Source: Tannerella sp. (GTDB taxonomy: Bacteria > Bacteroidota > Bacteroidia > Bacteroidales > Tannerellaceae). From it: a stretch of DNA of 64,000 nt. The position numbers were made by a program, and so were the translations under genes. The stretch's first letter is position 1, and every line of letters begins with the position of its first letter. The stretch spans positions 124,001 to 188,000 of the forward strand of contig JAITVY010000035.1 of assembly GCA_031285565.1 (NCBI GenBank). Direction: 5' to 3'. The notes below the pieces were generated by a model, which had not been told where the DNA came from, did not search any database, and was given only the letters and a program-made list of their open reading frames with translations. Positions 36,808-48,543 of this stretch are shown here, piece after piece.

Positions 36808-38868
36808 ATGAAACAGATAATTGTATTAATGATGCTAACAGTAGCTATGACAAATTATGCAAATCAGGCAACAAGTACGACAAAAGCCAATGACTTTAAT
36901 TACGTCGCAGACCGATTTGCTGATATAGAAGTCCTAAGATATCAGGTACCTGGCTTTGAAGAACTATCCTTGCAACAAAAACGCCTTTTATTCCACCTTT
37001 CAGAGGCCGCATTGATGGGACGCGATATATTATTTGATCAGAATAACCGCTACAATCTGGCTATCCGGCGTTCTCTGGAAGCGATTTTCATGCATTATGA
37101 CGGCGACCGGGAGGATGCGCAATTTAAAGCATTGGATACATACCTGAAACAGGTATGGTTTGCCAACGGCATTCACCATCATTATGCAGAAGATAAGTTT
37201 AAACCCGGCTTTACTGCTGTATTTTTTGAAAACTGCATTCGCCGGTTAGACGAAAAAGATATTCCTTTACGCAAAAACCAGACCATAGACCAATGGCTGG
37301 CAGAAATAACACCCATCATCTTCCAGCCGGATATAATGTCCAAACGGACAGTACAAAGTACCGATGTGGATCCGATTGTTGCATCATCCAATAATTATTA
37401 TGAAGGAGATATAACCCTGGCTGAAGTAGAAACCTTTTATGCTAAAATGAAAAAGCCGGATGACTCAACTCCTATTTCATATGGACTGAACAGCCGGTTA
37501 GTAAAAAAGGATGGGCAACTATCTGAAAAAACATGGAAAGTAGGCGGTTTATATACGGAGGCTATTGAACAGATCGTTTCCGAATTAGAAAAAGCAGCCG
37601 GCTTTGCTGAAAATGATCAGCAAAAAGCAGTAATCAACACACTGATCGATTATTATCGCACAGGTGATTTAAAAACATTCGATGCATATGCTGTTCTATG
37701 GGTCAACGATACGCAATCCGAAGTAGATTTTGTGAATGGATTCACAGAAACATACGGTGATCCGTTGGGAATGAAAGCTAGTTGGGAATCAACCGTCAAT
37801 TTTATCAACAAAAAAGCGACAAAGCGTACCCGGATTATCAGCGATAACGCCCAGTGGTTCGAAGAACACTCCCCCACCGACCCACGCTTCAAAAAGAAAG
37901 AAGTCAAAGGCATAAGCGCCAAAGTAATTACAGTATCCATGTTAGGCGGAGACTGTTATCCGGCAACCCCAATCGGGATCAACCTGCCAAACGCCGACTG
38001 GATTCGCCGCGATCATGGCTCGAAATCAGTAACGATTGAAAATATTACACAAGCATACGATAATGCGTCACAAGGAAGCGGATTCAATGAAGAATTTGTA
38101 TGGAGCGATGCTGAACGTGACATAATGAAGAAATACGGATTCATCACGGATAATCTCCATACCGACCTGCACGAATGTCTGGGGCATGGTTCAGGCATTA
38201 CACTACCGGGTGTAGAAGCAGATGCATTGAAAATGCACAGCTCAACATTGGAAGAAGCGCGTGCCGATCTGTTTGCACTTTATTTCCTTGGAGATCATAA
38301 AATCATCGAACTGGGATTGCTACCGGATACCGAAGCCTACAAATCCGAATATTATAAATTCATGATGAACGGACTGATGACCCAGTTAGTTCGTATCGAA
38401 GTAGGCAAAGAGGTTGAAGAAGCCCATATGCGTAACCGGCAATTGATTGCCCGGTGGGTGTATGAAAAAGGGAAAAAAGACAATATCGTGGAACTGAGAG
38501 AGCGCGATGGAAAAACATTTGTAGTAATCAACGATTATAATAAACTCAAAGAACTTTTCGGAGAATTATTAGTAGAAGTGCAACGTATCAAAAGCGAAGG
38601 GGATTTCGAAGCAGGAAAACTGTTAGTTGAGACATATGGAATAAAAGTAGATCCGGAATTGCATGCCGAAATAATCAACCGGTATGCAAAACTAAACCTG
38701 GCTCCATATAAAGGATTTATCAATCCGGTCATGACAGAAGTTAAAAACCAATCCGGAGAAACAACCGATATTAAACTGGATTATACGGAAGGATATACCC
38801 AACAGATGTTGCGGTACGGCAAAAGGTATTCTTTTCTACCGACTTATAATGAGTTTCTGAAAAATTAG
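36808..38868 (+). CDS. Dipeptidyl peptidase III (M49)
   Basis: This zinc exopeptidase removes N-terminal dipeptides from short peptides. It has 686 residues with a signal-like N-terminus (MKQIIVLMMLTVAMTNYA). The M49 zinc motif is HECLGH (455-460) and the second motif is EEARAD with Glu482/483; both match the bacterial DPP III first described from Bacteroides thetaiotaomicron. A long N-terminal helical domain precedes it, including FEELSLQQKRLLFHLSEAALMGRDI. Length is slightly above that of the Bacteroides enzyme. The upstream leader has unusual repeats. Confidence 0.92.
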   Translation: MKQIIVLMMLTVAMTNYANQATSTTKANDFNYVADRFADIEVLRYQVPGFEELSLQQKRLLFHLSEAALMGRDILFDQNNRYNLAIRRSLEAIFMHYDGDREDAQFKALDTYLKQVWFANGIHHHYAEDKFKPGFTAVFFENCIRRLDEKDIPLRKNQTIDQWLAEITPIIFQPDIMSKRTVQSTDVDPIVASSNNYYEGDITLAEVETFYAKMKKPDDSTPISYGLNSRLVKKDGQLSEKTWKVGGLYTEAIEQIVSELEKAAGFAENDQQKAVINTLIDYYRTGDLKTFDAYAVLWVNDTQSEVDFVNGFTETYGDPLGMKASWESTVNFINKKATKRTRIISDNAQWFEEHSPTDPRFKKKEVKGISAKVITVSMLGGDCYPATPIGINLPNADWIRRDHGSKSVTIENITQAYDNASQGSGFNEEFVWSDAERDIMKKYGFITDNLHTDLHECLGHGSGITLPGVEADALKMHSSTLEEARADLFALYFLGDHKIIELGLLPDTEAYKSEYYKFMMNGLMTQLVRIEVGKEVEEAHMRNRQLIARWVYEKGKKDNIVELRERDGKTFVVINDYNKLKELFGELLVEVQRIKSEGDFEAGKLLVETYGIKVDPELHAEIINRYAKLNLAPYKGFINPVMTEVKNQSGETTDIKLDYTEGYTQQMLRYGKRYSFLPTYNEFLKN

Positions 38869-38906
38869 TTATATTTGTTGTTTGTGCAAAAGCCACATAT
38901 AGTAAG

Positions 38907-39395
38907 ATGAGTATAAACTATTGCAATCCGGAAAAAATTAAAGACTTATTCACGAAGTATATGGAAATCCATAATCTTCGTAAAACCATGGAACGTTATT
39001 CAATACTTCACCATATCTGCATGATTCAGGGACATTTTGATGTAGAAATGCTGCAAAAAAGATTGGATGAAGATAACTTTCATGTGAGTCGTGCCTCGAT
39101 CTATAATACAATAATGCTATTACTAGATGCACGTTTAATTGTCAGGCACCAATTCACAACCCAATTGGTAGAGTATGAATTGCAGGCTGCAGCCGAAACT
39201 CATCATCATGCATTTTGTAATTATTGCGGAGCGATAAAAGAGGTTAAAGAAACTCATTTGCGCAAAGAGATGACACAATTACGTATTACAAAATTCACAT
39301 ACGAATATCATTCGCTTTACATTTATGGCATGTGTTCAAAATGTAAATTCAGACTATCACGAAAACATAAAAAAGAAAACAACAATAATATTTAA
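38907..39395 (+). CDS. Fur-family transcriptional regulator
   Basis: This 162-residue metal-dependent repressor has an N-terminal winged helix (RKTMERYSILHHICMIQGHFDVEML and VSRASIYNTIMLLLDARLIVRHQ). The dimerisation domain carries two zinc CxxC pairs (Cys104/107 in FCNYCG, Cys143/146 in MCSKCK) and a histidine cluster ETHHHAFC. Whether it senses Fe, Zn or peroxide cannot be told. It starts 38 bp after DPP III and ends 6 bp before purA, with which it is probably cotranscribed. The C-terminus is basic and then Asn-rich. Confidence 0.9.
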   Translation: MSINYCNPEKIKDLFTKYMEIHNLRKTMERYSILHHICMIQGHFDVEMLQKRLDEDNFHVSRASIYNTIMLLLDARLIVRHQFTTQLVEYELQAAAETHHHAFCNYCGAIKEVKETHLRKEMTQLRITKFTYEYHSLYIYGMCSKCKFRLSRKHKKENNNNI

Positions 39396-39401
39396 AAAGA
39401 A

Positions 39402-40679
39402 ATGAAAGTTGACGTCTTATTAGGTTTACAATGGGGTGACGAAGGCAAAGGAAAAATTGTTGATGTCCTGACACCCAAATATGATATTGTTGCCCGCTTC
39501 CAGGGAGGCCCCAATGCAGGGCACACATTAGAATTTAACGGACAAAAATACATTCTCCGTTCCATACCTTCCGGCATTTTCCAGGGAGACAAAATCAATG
39601 TAATTGGAAACGGAGTCGTTTTAGATCCGTTATTATTTCAGGAAGAAACTGAAAGCCTGGCTTCCAGCGGACATGATATTACAAAACGTTTATATATTTC
39701 TAAAAAAGCCCATTTGATTTTACCGACCCACCGGATATTAGATGCAGCCTACGAAGCAGCTAAAGGCAGTGACAAAATAGGCACAACCGGAAAAGGCATC
39801 GGGCCCGCTTATACGGACAAAGTCAGTAGAAACGGATTACGGGTAGGTGATCTCCTGCATAATTTCGAAGGAAAATATGCAGCTGCCAAACGTAAGCACG
39901 AAGCGATCCTACGCTCATTGAATTATGAGTACGACATAACCGAACTCGAAGCTAACTGGCTCAAAGCCCTTGAACACCTCAAAAAATTCAAACTAATCGA
40001 CAGTGAACATCTTATCAATAACTATTTGAAAGAAGAAAAGTCTGTCCTGGCAGAAGGAGCACAAGGCACTATGCTGGATATTGACTTCGGATCGTATCCG
40101 TTTGTGACTTCATCAAATACAATCTGTGCGGGATGCTGTACCGGACTTGGCGTTGCACCCCGTAATATCGGTGAAGTATACGGCATCTTCAAAGCCTATT
40201 GTACACGTGTAGGAAGCGGTCCGTTCCCAACTGAATTGCTGGATGAAACAGGTGACTTGCTTTGTGAGCGCGGACATGAATTCGGATCCGTCACCGGACG
40301 TAAGCGTCGTTGTGGCTGGATTGACTTGGTAGCCCTCCGGTATGCAGTTATGATTAATGGGGTAACAAACCTGATCATGATGAAAAGTGATGTCTTAGAC
40401 ACATTTGATACAATTAAAGCATGTGTAGCCTATCGCATCAATGGAGAAGATATCACAGAATTTCCTTACGAAATAACAGAAACAGATATCGAACCGATCC
40501 TGGTAGATCTTCCCGGATGGCAAACCGATATGACGAAAATGCAGAGCGAAGATGAATTCCCCGAAGAATTTAATGCTTACCTGACTTTTCTGGAAGAAGA
40601 ACTCGAAGTACCAATTAAAATAGTCTCTGTAGGGCCTGATCGCGAACAAACAATCGTAAGATACACTGAAGAATCATAA
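39402..40679 (+). CDS. purA: Adenylosuccinate synthetase
   Basis: PurA joins IMP and aspartate using GTP in the first committed step to AMP. The 425 residues show the P-loop GLQWGDEGKGKIVD at 8-21, GGPNAGHT, the IMP-loop GTTGKGIGPAYTDK, EGAQGTMLDIDFGSYPFVTSS and SVTGRKRRCGWIDL. Length is normal. It follows the Fur-family regulator by 6 bp and is followed by a terminator. Confidence 0.96.
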   Translation: MKVDVLLGLQWGDEGKGKIVDVLTPKYDIVARFQGGPNAGHTLEFNGQKYILRSIPSGIFQGDKINVIGNGVVLDPLLFQEETESLASSGHDITKRLYISKKAHLILPTHRILDAAYEAAKGSDKIGTTGKGIGPAYTDKVSRNGLRVGDLLHNFEGKYAAAKRKHEAILRSLNYEYDITELEANWLKALEHLKKFKLIDSEHLINNYLKEEKSVLAEGAQGTMLDIDFGSYPFVTSSNTICAGCCTGLGVAPRNIGEVYGIFKAYCTRVGSGPFPTELLDETGDLLCERGHEFGSVTGRKRRCGWIDLVALRYAVMINGVTNLIMMKSDVLDTFDTIKACVAYRINGEDITEFPYEITETDIEPILVDLPGWQTDMTKMQSEDEFPEEFNAYLTFLEEELEVPIKIVSVGPDREQTIVRYTEES

Positions 40680-40698
40680 AAAACAGTAAAAACAGTCC

Positions 40699-40735
40699 TT
40701 GCCAATCTGTCATTTTGACGATTGGCAAACTTTTT
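40699..40735 (+). terminator. Terminator after purA
   Basis: A long hairpin has TTGCCAATC/GATTGGCAA outer arms (40699-40707 against 40720-40728) and a GTCA/TGAC inner stem, and is followed by ACTTTTT. Confidence 0.85.
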
Positions 40736-40872
40736 GTACCTTATACGATATATGTTTCCGTTAAGAAATGAGAAAAAATAACAGGATTATTGATTTAATA
40801 CATTGAATCCCTTAAACATTCCAGCAACTTAACAGTTAAACAAATAAACGTATTAACAAATAAAACAATCTT

Positions 40873-41562
40873 ATGACTGCTTACACAATGTATTGGGTGA
40901 TTTTTATTGGGATTGCAATTATAAGTGCAATTGTATCATCCCGGTTACAATCGAAATTTAAGAAATATTCAAAGATTCCATTACCAAACGGAATGACCGG
41001 TCGCGATGTGGCTGAAAAAATGTTGCGTGACAATGGGATATATGATGTACAGGTGACTTCTACTCCAGGACATCTGACAGATCATTACAATCCAACAAAT
41101 AAAACCGTAAACCTGAGCCAGTCAGTGTATATGAGCAATAGCATTGCTGCAGCAGCCGTTGCAGCCCACGAATGTGGTCATGCCGTGCAACATGCAAAAG
41201 CATATGCCCCATTGAAAATGCGTTCGGCTTTAGTACCTATCGTACAATTCTCGTCAAATATTATGACATGGGTATTACTGGGTGGTATGTTATTGCTGAA
41301 TGTATTCCCGGGATTGCTTTTGTTCGGGATAATTTTATTCGCTATGACAACCCTGTTCAGTTTTATAACATTGCCCGTAGAGATCAATGCAAGCCAACGG
41401 GCGCTGGCATGGTTGAGCAACGCCGGAATCACAAACATAGAGACACAAGGTAAAGCAGAAGATGCATTACGTTCGGCAGCCTATACATATGTAGTGGCAG
41501 CATTAGGTTCACTGGCGACATTACTATATTACATATATTTATTTTTAGGAAGAAGAGATTAA
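40873..41562 (+). CDS. YugP-type membrane zinc metallopeptidase
   Basis: This 229-residue membrane protease has an N-terminal helix (about 7-23), a cytoplasmic-facing domain with the zinc motif HECGH (His99, Glu100, His103) in AAAAVAAHECGHAVQHA, and two or three further helices (about 130-165 and 205-225). This is the YugP/neutral zinc metallopeptidase family, whose substrates are unknown. It ends 3 bp before hisS and so is likely in an operon with it. Confidence 0.88.
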   Translation: MTAYTMYWVIFIGIAIISAIVSSRLQSKFKKYSKIPLPNGMTGRDVAEKMLRDNGIYDVQVTSTPGHLTDHYNPTNKTVNLSQSVYMSNSIAAAAVAAHECGHAVQHAKAYAPLKMRSALVPIVQFSSNIMTWVLLGGMLLLNVFPGLLLFGIILFAMTTLFSFITLPVEINASQRALAWLSNAGITNIETQGKAEDALRSAAYTYVVAALGSLATLLYYIYLFLGRRD

Positions 41563-41565
41563 TAA

Positions 41566-42927
41566 ATGGCACAGAAACCCTCTATCCCAAAAGGAACACG
41601 GGATTTTTCGCCGGTAGAGATGGCGAAACGTAACTATATATTTAATACAATTCGTGACGTATATCATTTGTATGGTTTTCAACAGATAGAAACTCCTGCG
41701 ATGGAGAATTTGTCAACCCTCATGGGTAAATATGGAGATGAGGGTGATAAGTTACTATTTAAAATATTAAACTCAGGAGATTGTTTTTCAGATCTGACAG
41801 ATGAAGAATTACTGGAAAAGAATCCGGGTAAATTTGCTGCAAAAGCCTGCGAAAAAGGTCTTCGCTACGATTTAACCGTACCATTTGCGCGCTTTGTCGT
41901 ACAACACCGCAATGAGATTTCATTCCCATTCAAACGTTACCAGATACAACCGGTATGGCGCGCCGACCGTCCACAAAAAGGACGTTACCGCGAATTTTAC
42001 CAGTGTGACGCAGACGTAGTAGGCTCCGACTCATTATTAAATGAAGTGGAACTACTCCAGATTATGGACGAAGTTTACCGCCGTTTTGGAATTCGCGTTT
42101 GCATCAAGATAAACAACCGGAAAATCCTGTCCGGTATTTCTGAAATCATCGGAGAAGCAGAACGTATTGTCGATATTACAGTCGCAATCGACAAACTCGA
42201 TAAGATCGGATTAGAAAATGTGAACGAAGAGCTCCGCTCCAAAGGACTTTCTGAACAGGCAATCGCACAATTACAACCGATTATTAGCTTACAGGGCAAC
42301 AATTTCGAGAAAATAAATGTTTTAAAGGATGTTCTGAAAACGTCAGCAACCGGACTAAAAGGTGTTGAAGAAATAACATATATCCTGGAACAGATTGCTC
42401 CATTATCCTTGACTTCAACGGTTGAGTTAGACCTGACACTTGCACGCGGATTAAGTTATTATACCGGTGCAATCTTTGAAGTCAAAGCATTGGATGTTGA
42501 GATAGGAAGCATCACCGGAGGGGGACGCTATGATAACCTGACTGGTGTTTTTGGCTTGGATGGTGTTTCCGGCGTAGGCATTTCATTCGGAGCCGACCGG
42601 ATTTACGATGTACTCAATCAATTGGATCTGTACCCGGCCGATTCGCAGAAATCAACACAACTGATGTTTGTCAATTTCGGAGAAAAAGAAGCAGCATATC
42701 TTTTACCTCACATTTCAAAAATACGGCAAGCCGGAATTCGTACGGAAATTTATCCGGAAGCAGTTAAAATGAAAAAGCAAATGAGTTATGCCGATACTAA
42801 AAACATTCCGTTTGTAGCCCTGGTAGGTGAAACCGAAATGGAAAACGGATTTATCAACCTGAAAAATATGATTACCGGCGATCAGAAACAAGTCTCATTT
42901 GAAGAACTGATTGATCAACTCAAATAA
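41566..42927 (+). CDS. hisS: Histidyl-tRNA synthetase
   Basis: It charges tRNA-His. The 453-residue class II synthetase opens with PKGTRDFSP, shows motif 2 ([25 protein letters not shown]), the His-specific [12 protein letters not shown] and motif 3 GGGRYDNL through GISFGADRI, followed by an anticodon-binding domain ([21 protein letters not shown]). It starts 3 bp after the YugP-type gene. Confidence 0.96.
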   Translation: MAQKPSIPKGTRDFSPVEMAKRNYIFNTIRDVYHLYGFQQIETPAMENLSTLMGKYGDEGDKLLFKILNSGDCFSDLTDEELLEKNPGKFAAKACEKGLRYDLTVPFARFVVQHRNEISFPFKRYQIQPVWRADRPQKGRYREFYQCDADVVGSDSLLNEVELLQIMDEVYRRFGIRVCIKINNRKILSGISEIIGEAERIVDITVAIDKLDKIGLENVNEELRSKGLSEQAIAQLQPIISLQGNNFEKINVLKDVLKTSATGLKGVEEITYILEQIAPLSLTSTVELDLTLARGLSYYTGAIFEVKALDVEIGSITGGGRYDNLTGVFGLDGVSGVGISFGADRIYDVLNQLDLYPADSQKSTQLMFVNFGEKEAAYLLPHISKIRQAGIRTEIYPEAVKMKKQMSYADTKNIPFVALVGETEMENGFINLKNMITGDQKQVSFEELIDQLK

Positions 42928-43129
42928 GGAGCTTGGTTGACTGACTCGCCAACATCGTGACGAGACAGCCTACATCCAATATCACTTTTCGTCCTTGGGT
43001 GGCGAGCCTTCCAGCAAGCAAAACGGATACTTCCCTTTTTCCATCAGTCAAATTGTCGGGGAGCATGTAATTCACCTGTCGCTTTTTCTGTAAAATTGAC
43101 AGTTGTGCCCCAGAGTTTTTTTTTGGCAT
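42920..43129 (-). CDS. Doubtful small ORF between hisS and groES
   Basis: A 69-codon frame has an ATG at 43129 and a stop inside the end of hisS (8-bp overlap). The product has no signal peptide, motif or recognisable family; it reads [15 protein letters not shown] and then [18 protein letters not shown]. Its start falls within the sigma-54-like promoter element of groES. The base composition is more GC-rich than usual intergenic DNA here, which is the main reason to list it. It may equally be non-coding. Confidence 0.2.
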   Translation of the reverse strand: MPKKNSGAQLSILQKKRQVNYMLPDNLTDGKREVSVLLAGRLATQGRKVILDVGCLVTMLASQSTKLLI

Positions 43130-43140
43130 AGATTTCGCAT
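43123..43140 (+). promoter_or_regulatory. Candidate sigma-54 promoter of groES-groEL
   Basis: TTGGCAT followed by TCGCAT places GG (43125-43126) exactly ten bases before GC (43137-43138), the invariant -24/-12 spacing of sigma-54 promoters. It matches TGGCAC-N5-TTGCA at most positions. It lies about 67 bp upstream of the groES start, and no TAnnTTTG box or CIRCE element was seen. Confidence 0.5.
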
Positions 43141-43206
43141 AGAAATAGTAGAAAATAAAAACTATAATTATAATAACATATTTATAATCATTAAAATTGA
43201 TAAGCT

Positions 43207-43476
43207 ATGAATATCAAACCGTTAGCAGACAGAGTGCTGGTTAAACCGGCTGCTGCAGAAGAAAAAACAGTAGGAGGAATTATTATTCCGGATTCGGCAA
43301 AAGAAAAACCATTGAAAGGTGAAATAATTGCCGTAGGAAATGGTACGAAAGACGAAGAAATGATCGTAAAAAGTGGTGACACCGTACTATACGGAAAATA
43401 TGCCGGTACCGAAATTGAATTAGAAGGCGAAACGTATTTGATTATGCGCCAATCGGACATTTTAGCGATTATCTAA
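43207..43476 (+). CDS. groES: Co-chaperonin GroES
   Basis: GroES is the heptameric lid of the GroEL folding chamber. The 89 residues show [14 protein letters not shown], the mobile loop [18 protein letters not shown] and the [13 protein letters not shown] strand. Length is normal. groEL follows after 35 bp, and a candidate sigma-54 promoter precedes it. Confidence 0.97.
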   Translation: MNIKPLADRVLVKPAAAEEKTVGGIIIPDSAKEKPLKGEIIAVGNGTKDEEMIVKSGDTVLYGKYAGTEIELEGETYLIMRQSDILAII

Positions 43477-43496
43477 TCTAAAAACTCAAAACTTAA

Positions 43497-45149
<1,653 letters not shown>

Positions 45150-45175
45150 TCAAACCGAATATGTAGAATAAGATC

Positions 45176-45212
45176 AAGAGGCTGCCCCGTTACACGGGAT
45201 AGCCTCTTTTGC
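45176..45212 (+). terminator. Terminator after groEL
   Basis: AAGAGGCT/AGCCTCTT outer stem (45176-45183 against 45201-45208), a CCGT/ACGG inner stem, and then TT. Confidence 0.85.
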
Positions 45213-45291
45213 ATTTGTTGGTATAATACGAGAAAGCTCTCTTGCACAAATCTTGTATCAGGATATGGGAAACAGATAAAAAGCCTGTAAA

Positions 45292-45323
45292 TTTGGTACA
45301 TAAAAGGGAATGATATATATTTG
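45292..45323 (+). promoter_or_regulatory. Promoter of the S41 peptidase gene
   Basis: TTTG (45292-45295), a 20-bp spacer and TATATTTG (45316-45323) match consensus, 39 bp before the start. Confidence 0.65.
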
Positions 45324-45362
45324 TTAAAATTTATAGTCTTAAATCAATTAATATATTAAACT

Positions 45363-47057
45363 ATGAAATTTATCCAACTCTGTATTTTCTCTTTTCTTTT
45401 TATTCTGTGGGGTTGTTCTGATTCTTCCCCGGAAAAGACTCCTGTTACAATTCCTGAAGAAATTCCCAATATTGTTATCAATAATTATTCTTCAAAAGAG
45501 ATAAAGGATCTGGCTCTTTTATGTAAAGTCTGGGGATTCCTGAAATATTACCATCCGGCTGTAGGTGCCGGAACATATAACTGGGATGATGAGTTATTAA
45601 TAATAATGGAAAAGGTATTGAATACATCTTCTGCTGCTGAAAGAAACATACTGCTAAGTGAGTGGATTGAATCATTAGGAGCTTTAGAGAGCACAAACGA
45701 TTATGTGATTCCTTTCAGTGATGAACAGATTAAGTATCTCCCGGACCTGGATTGGATTGAGAACCAAACGGAATTAGGCAGCGATCTTTCTGCCCGGCTG
45801 ATATCTACACGTAACGCTTATAAACAACGTACGTCTAATGTATATATAAATCACGCTCCAAATGTGGGAAACCCTCAGTTTTTAAAAGAACCGACTTACT
45901 ATTCTATGAGCTACAGTGATGATGGAATAAAATTAATAGCTATTTTCCGCTATTGGAATATGATCGAGTATTTTTTCCCATACAAGCTTCTAGCAGATGA
46001 AGATTGGGACGAGGTTCTGGAAGCATCAATCCCGGAATTCATTGATGCTAAAGACGCTCTGAATTATAAACTGGCCTGTTTAAAATTAATCGGAAAAATT
46101 AATGATACACATGCAAACATTTATAATGATGTGGATTTGTCTAAGCATTGGGGGGCAAACTACCCCTGTGTAAAAATCAGTTTTATAGAAGATCAGGCTG
46201 TTGTTACTAAGTATGCGCAGAATGCTGATCAAACCTTGAAAATAGGGGATGTGATCCGGAAAGTAAATGGAAAAGATGTTTCAGAATGGATAGCCCGGAA
46301 TAAAGATTACTTCCCGGCGTCAAATACACCTACTCAATTAAGGAATATGGGTGATTTATTACTTCGAACCAACTCCGGTTCAGTGCGGGTAGAAATTGAA
46401 AGAGATGGTGAAATCATAACTAAAACAGTAAATTGTTATCCTTACCCTCCTGAGTTTTCACAACCGTCCTCCCAAAAATGGATAACTCCGGAGATAGGTT
46501 ATATTTACTGTGCCTCTATAAATAATGATGTAGATCAATTTATGAATCTCTTTAAGGACTCAAAAGGAATTGTTATAGACTTGCGTTGCTACCCCTCTGA
46601 ATTTGTCGTCTTTACTTTAGGTGGTTATTTTTCACAAACCTCTACAGCCTTTGCCAAGTTTACTCAGGGTAACATTACTTATCCGGGACTATTTACATTT
46701 ACAGGATCTGTTCCTGTAGGAGGATCGGGTAATTATTATCAAGGAAAAGTGGTAGTACTGATCAACGAAGAGACACAAAGTCAGGCTGAATACACTACTA
46801 TGGCATTTAGACGCGGGCCTAATGTAACTGTGATAGGAAGCACTACGGCTGGTGCAGATGGTAACGTTTCGAATATTATATTACCGGGAAATATCACAAC
46901 TTATATTTCCGGAATCGGCGTTTATTATCCTAACGGAGAAGAAACTCAAAGAATTGGTATTATCCCGGATATAGAGGTAAAACCAACCATTCAGGGTATA
47001 AGAGACAACAAGGACGAAGTGCTGGAGAAAGCGCTGGAAATCATCAACGCCTATTGA
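45363..47057 (+). CDS. S41-family peptidase lipoprotein
   Basis: This is a tail-specific-protease-like enzyme of the envelope. The 564 residues begin with a lipoprotein signal (lipid Cys18 in ILWGC). A ~200-residue N-terminal domain contains KVWGFLKYYHP and FRYWNMIEYFFPY, seen in Bacteroidetes S41 proteins. Next come a PDZ-like segment (VTKYAQNADQTLKIGDVIRKVNGKDV) and the S41 core, with GIVIDLRCYPSE, the presumed nucleophile Ser in NEETQSQAEY, and GSTTAGADGNVS. It is monocistronic. Substrate unknown. Confidence 0.85.
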   Translation: MKFIQLCIFSFLFILWGCSDSSPEKTPVTIPEEIPNIVINNYSSKEIKDLALLCKVWGFLKYYHPAVGAGTYNWDDELLIIMEKVLNTSSAAERNILLSEWIESLGALESTNDYVIPFSDEQIKYLPDLDWIENQTELGSDLSARLISTRNAYKQRTSNVYINHAPNVGNPQFLKEPTYYSMSYSDDGIKLIAIFRYWNMIEYFFPYKLLADEDWDEVLEASIPEFIDAKDALNYKLACLKLIGKINDTHANIYNDVDLSKHWGANYPCVKISFIEDQAVVTKYAQNADQTLKIGDVIRKVNGKDVSEWIARNKDYFPASNTPTQLRNMGDLLLRTNSGSVRVEIERDGEIITKTVNCYPYPPEFSQPSSQKWITPEIGYIYCASINNDVDQFMNLFKDSKGIVIDLRCYPSEFVVFTLGGYFSQTSTAFAKFTQGNITYPGLFTFTGSVPVGGSGNYYQGKVVVLINEETQSQAEYTTMAFRRGPNVTVIGSTTAGADGNVSNIILPGNITTYISGIGVYYPNGEETQRIGIIPDIEVKPTIQGIRDNKDEVLEKALEIINAY

Positions 47058-47226
47058 CAAATCCAAAAGGACTATTATCCGGATCCAACTTGTCATTTAC
47101 CATTTCGACTATGGCCGGTTTACGCTTTACTCCAATTTAACTTTCAACGAATGAAGCTCTCCACTCCCAATAAACATTTTAACAGTACAATCTGTTATAT
47201 TTATAAACCCCATAAAATAAACTGAT

Positions 47227-47445
47227 ATGTCAAAACTTAAATTTCCAACAGACAGACAAATAAACTCCACCGAAAACAATGGATATGCAGAAGGAGTTCG
47301 TGATGAAAATCTCTGGGAAAAAGATCTTATTGACACAGAAATCCCGGAGGCTGACGCAATTCCCATAAAAACGAATGAGACGGGGGTAGAGAAACGACCC
47401 GTATATAATGAACAAGGGTATAGGCACCAAATAGGAGATAATTGA
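47227..47445 (+). CDS. Small polar protein of unknown function
   Basis: The 72-residue frame starts ATG 47227: MSKLKFPTDRQINSTENNGYAEGVRDENLWEKDL in two parts, then EIPEADAIPIKTNETGV. It is hydrophilic, has no signal or membrane segment, and probably lacks stable structure. An imperfect -7 TATATTTA lies upstream. It stands alone between the S41 gene and pirin. I keep it because codon usage looks coding and overlapping frames on the other strand are poorer; confidence is modest. Confidence 0.45.
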   Translation: MSKLKFPTDRQINSTENNGYAEGVRDENLWEKDLIDTEIPEADAIPIKTNETGVEKRPVYNEQGYRHQIGDN

Positions 47446-47691
47446 GTTCTGTACATCCGAATGTATCAGACATTTTTGCATAACCCCGCCCGGGCTATTT
47501 AAAACGTGTCATTTATATATGGCTTACTTTTATTCCTGCAACCGGGCCGGGATGGACTTTGAACAAACTAGTTTTCGAAAATCATTGATGTGATCTCCGA
47601 ATGAGTCTTTAGAGAGCATAAAACAAAAAAAATGAACCATCCAATAAAGAACAGTTCACTTCTAAATATTAAATAACATGAACAAACACAA

Positions 47692-48408
47692 CTAAAAATC
47701 CATTGGCACATCTATTAACAAAATACGCGCCATATCCGAATCAGCAACAATTGATATTTCATTCGTATCCCAGATACCCAATCCGTCACGACGATATAAC
47801 TTCTCATCAGCAACAGTGAATTCTCCTTCAATAACCATTGCCCATACTCCGTTATCTTCTTTTTTGGGCTTGTATTTAACGATATGATCCTTGTCAAATG
47901 TCCCGATGCTCATCCATGCTTCCTGATGGATCCAAAGACTTTCATCTGCCGGATATGGAGATACAATTAAAACCAACTGATTTTTTTTATCCAGAAGATC
48001 AAATGCTTTCTGTTCATAGCGGGGTTCTACATTTTCCTTATTGGGGAATATCCAAATTTGGAAAAAATTAACCGGCTTGCCCTGATTCGGATTATATTCA
48101 CTATGTTGCACACCTGTTCCTGCACTCATAACCTGAACTTCACCGGTATGAACAATTTGACCATTTCCCATACTATCTCCATGTTCGAGATCCCCGAATA
48201 ATGGAATAGATATAATTTCCATATTATCATGTGGATGAGTACCAAAACCCTCTCCACCCTCTACGATATCATCATTTAATACTCTTAGAGCGCCAAAATG
48301 CATCCGTTCAGGATCATAATAATCAGCAAAGCTGAATGTATGATAAGTATCCAGCCATCCATGATACTTATGACCTCTCGTTGAACTTCTATACAAAACT
48401 GACTTCAT
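47692..48408 (-). CDS. Pirin-family cupin protein
   Basis: This 238-residue bicupin resembles YhhW/pirin. The metal ligands are all present: His58 and His60 in GTHPHDNMEI, and His102 and Glu104 in GVQHSEYN. Related bacterial proteins have quercetin dioxygenase activity in vitro, but the physiological role is unclear. Length is typical of the short YhhW-like form. It is divergent from the CDF transporter. Confidence 0.9.
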   Translation of the reverse strand: MKSVLYRSSTRGHKYHGWLDTYHTFSFADYYDPERMHFGALRVLNDDIVEGGEGFGTHPHDNMEIISIPLFGDLEHGDSMGNGQIVHTGEVQVMSAGTGVQHSEYNPNQGKPVNFFQIWIFPNKENVEPRYEQKAFDLLDKKNQLVLIVSPYPADESLWIHQEAWMSIGTFDKDHIVKYKPKKEDNGVWAMVIEGEFTVADEKLYRRDGLGIWDTNEISIVADSDMARILLIDVPMDF

Positions 48409-48543
48409 AATAGATTCCTTTCTTATTAATGCAATAACATGTATCTAACAGATAAAAGGCTGAATTTGTTTTCTTAATAAAAGATAACAATTGTCACTGA
48501 CGCAATGCTACAAAAACAAGGAAAAATAGTAACTGAAAAATAG

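Noticed and set aside
36711..36893. 60-codon plus-strand frame before DPP III
   Set aside because: It begins in the duplicated leader block, overlaps the real DPP III start in another frame and has no protein-like pattern.
43191..43460. Minus-strand frame covering groES
   Set aside because: An antisense shadow of a strongly conserved gene; codon pattern follows the groES strand.
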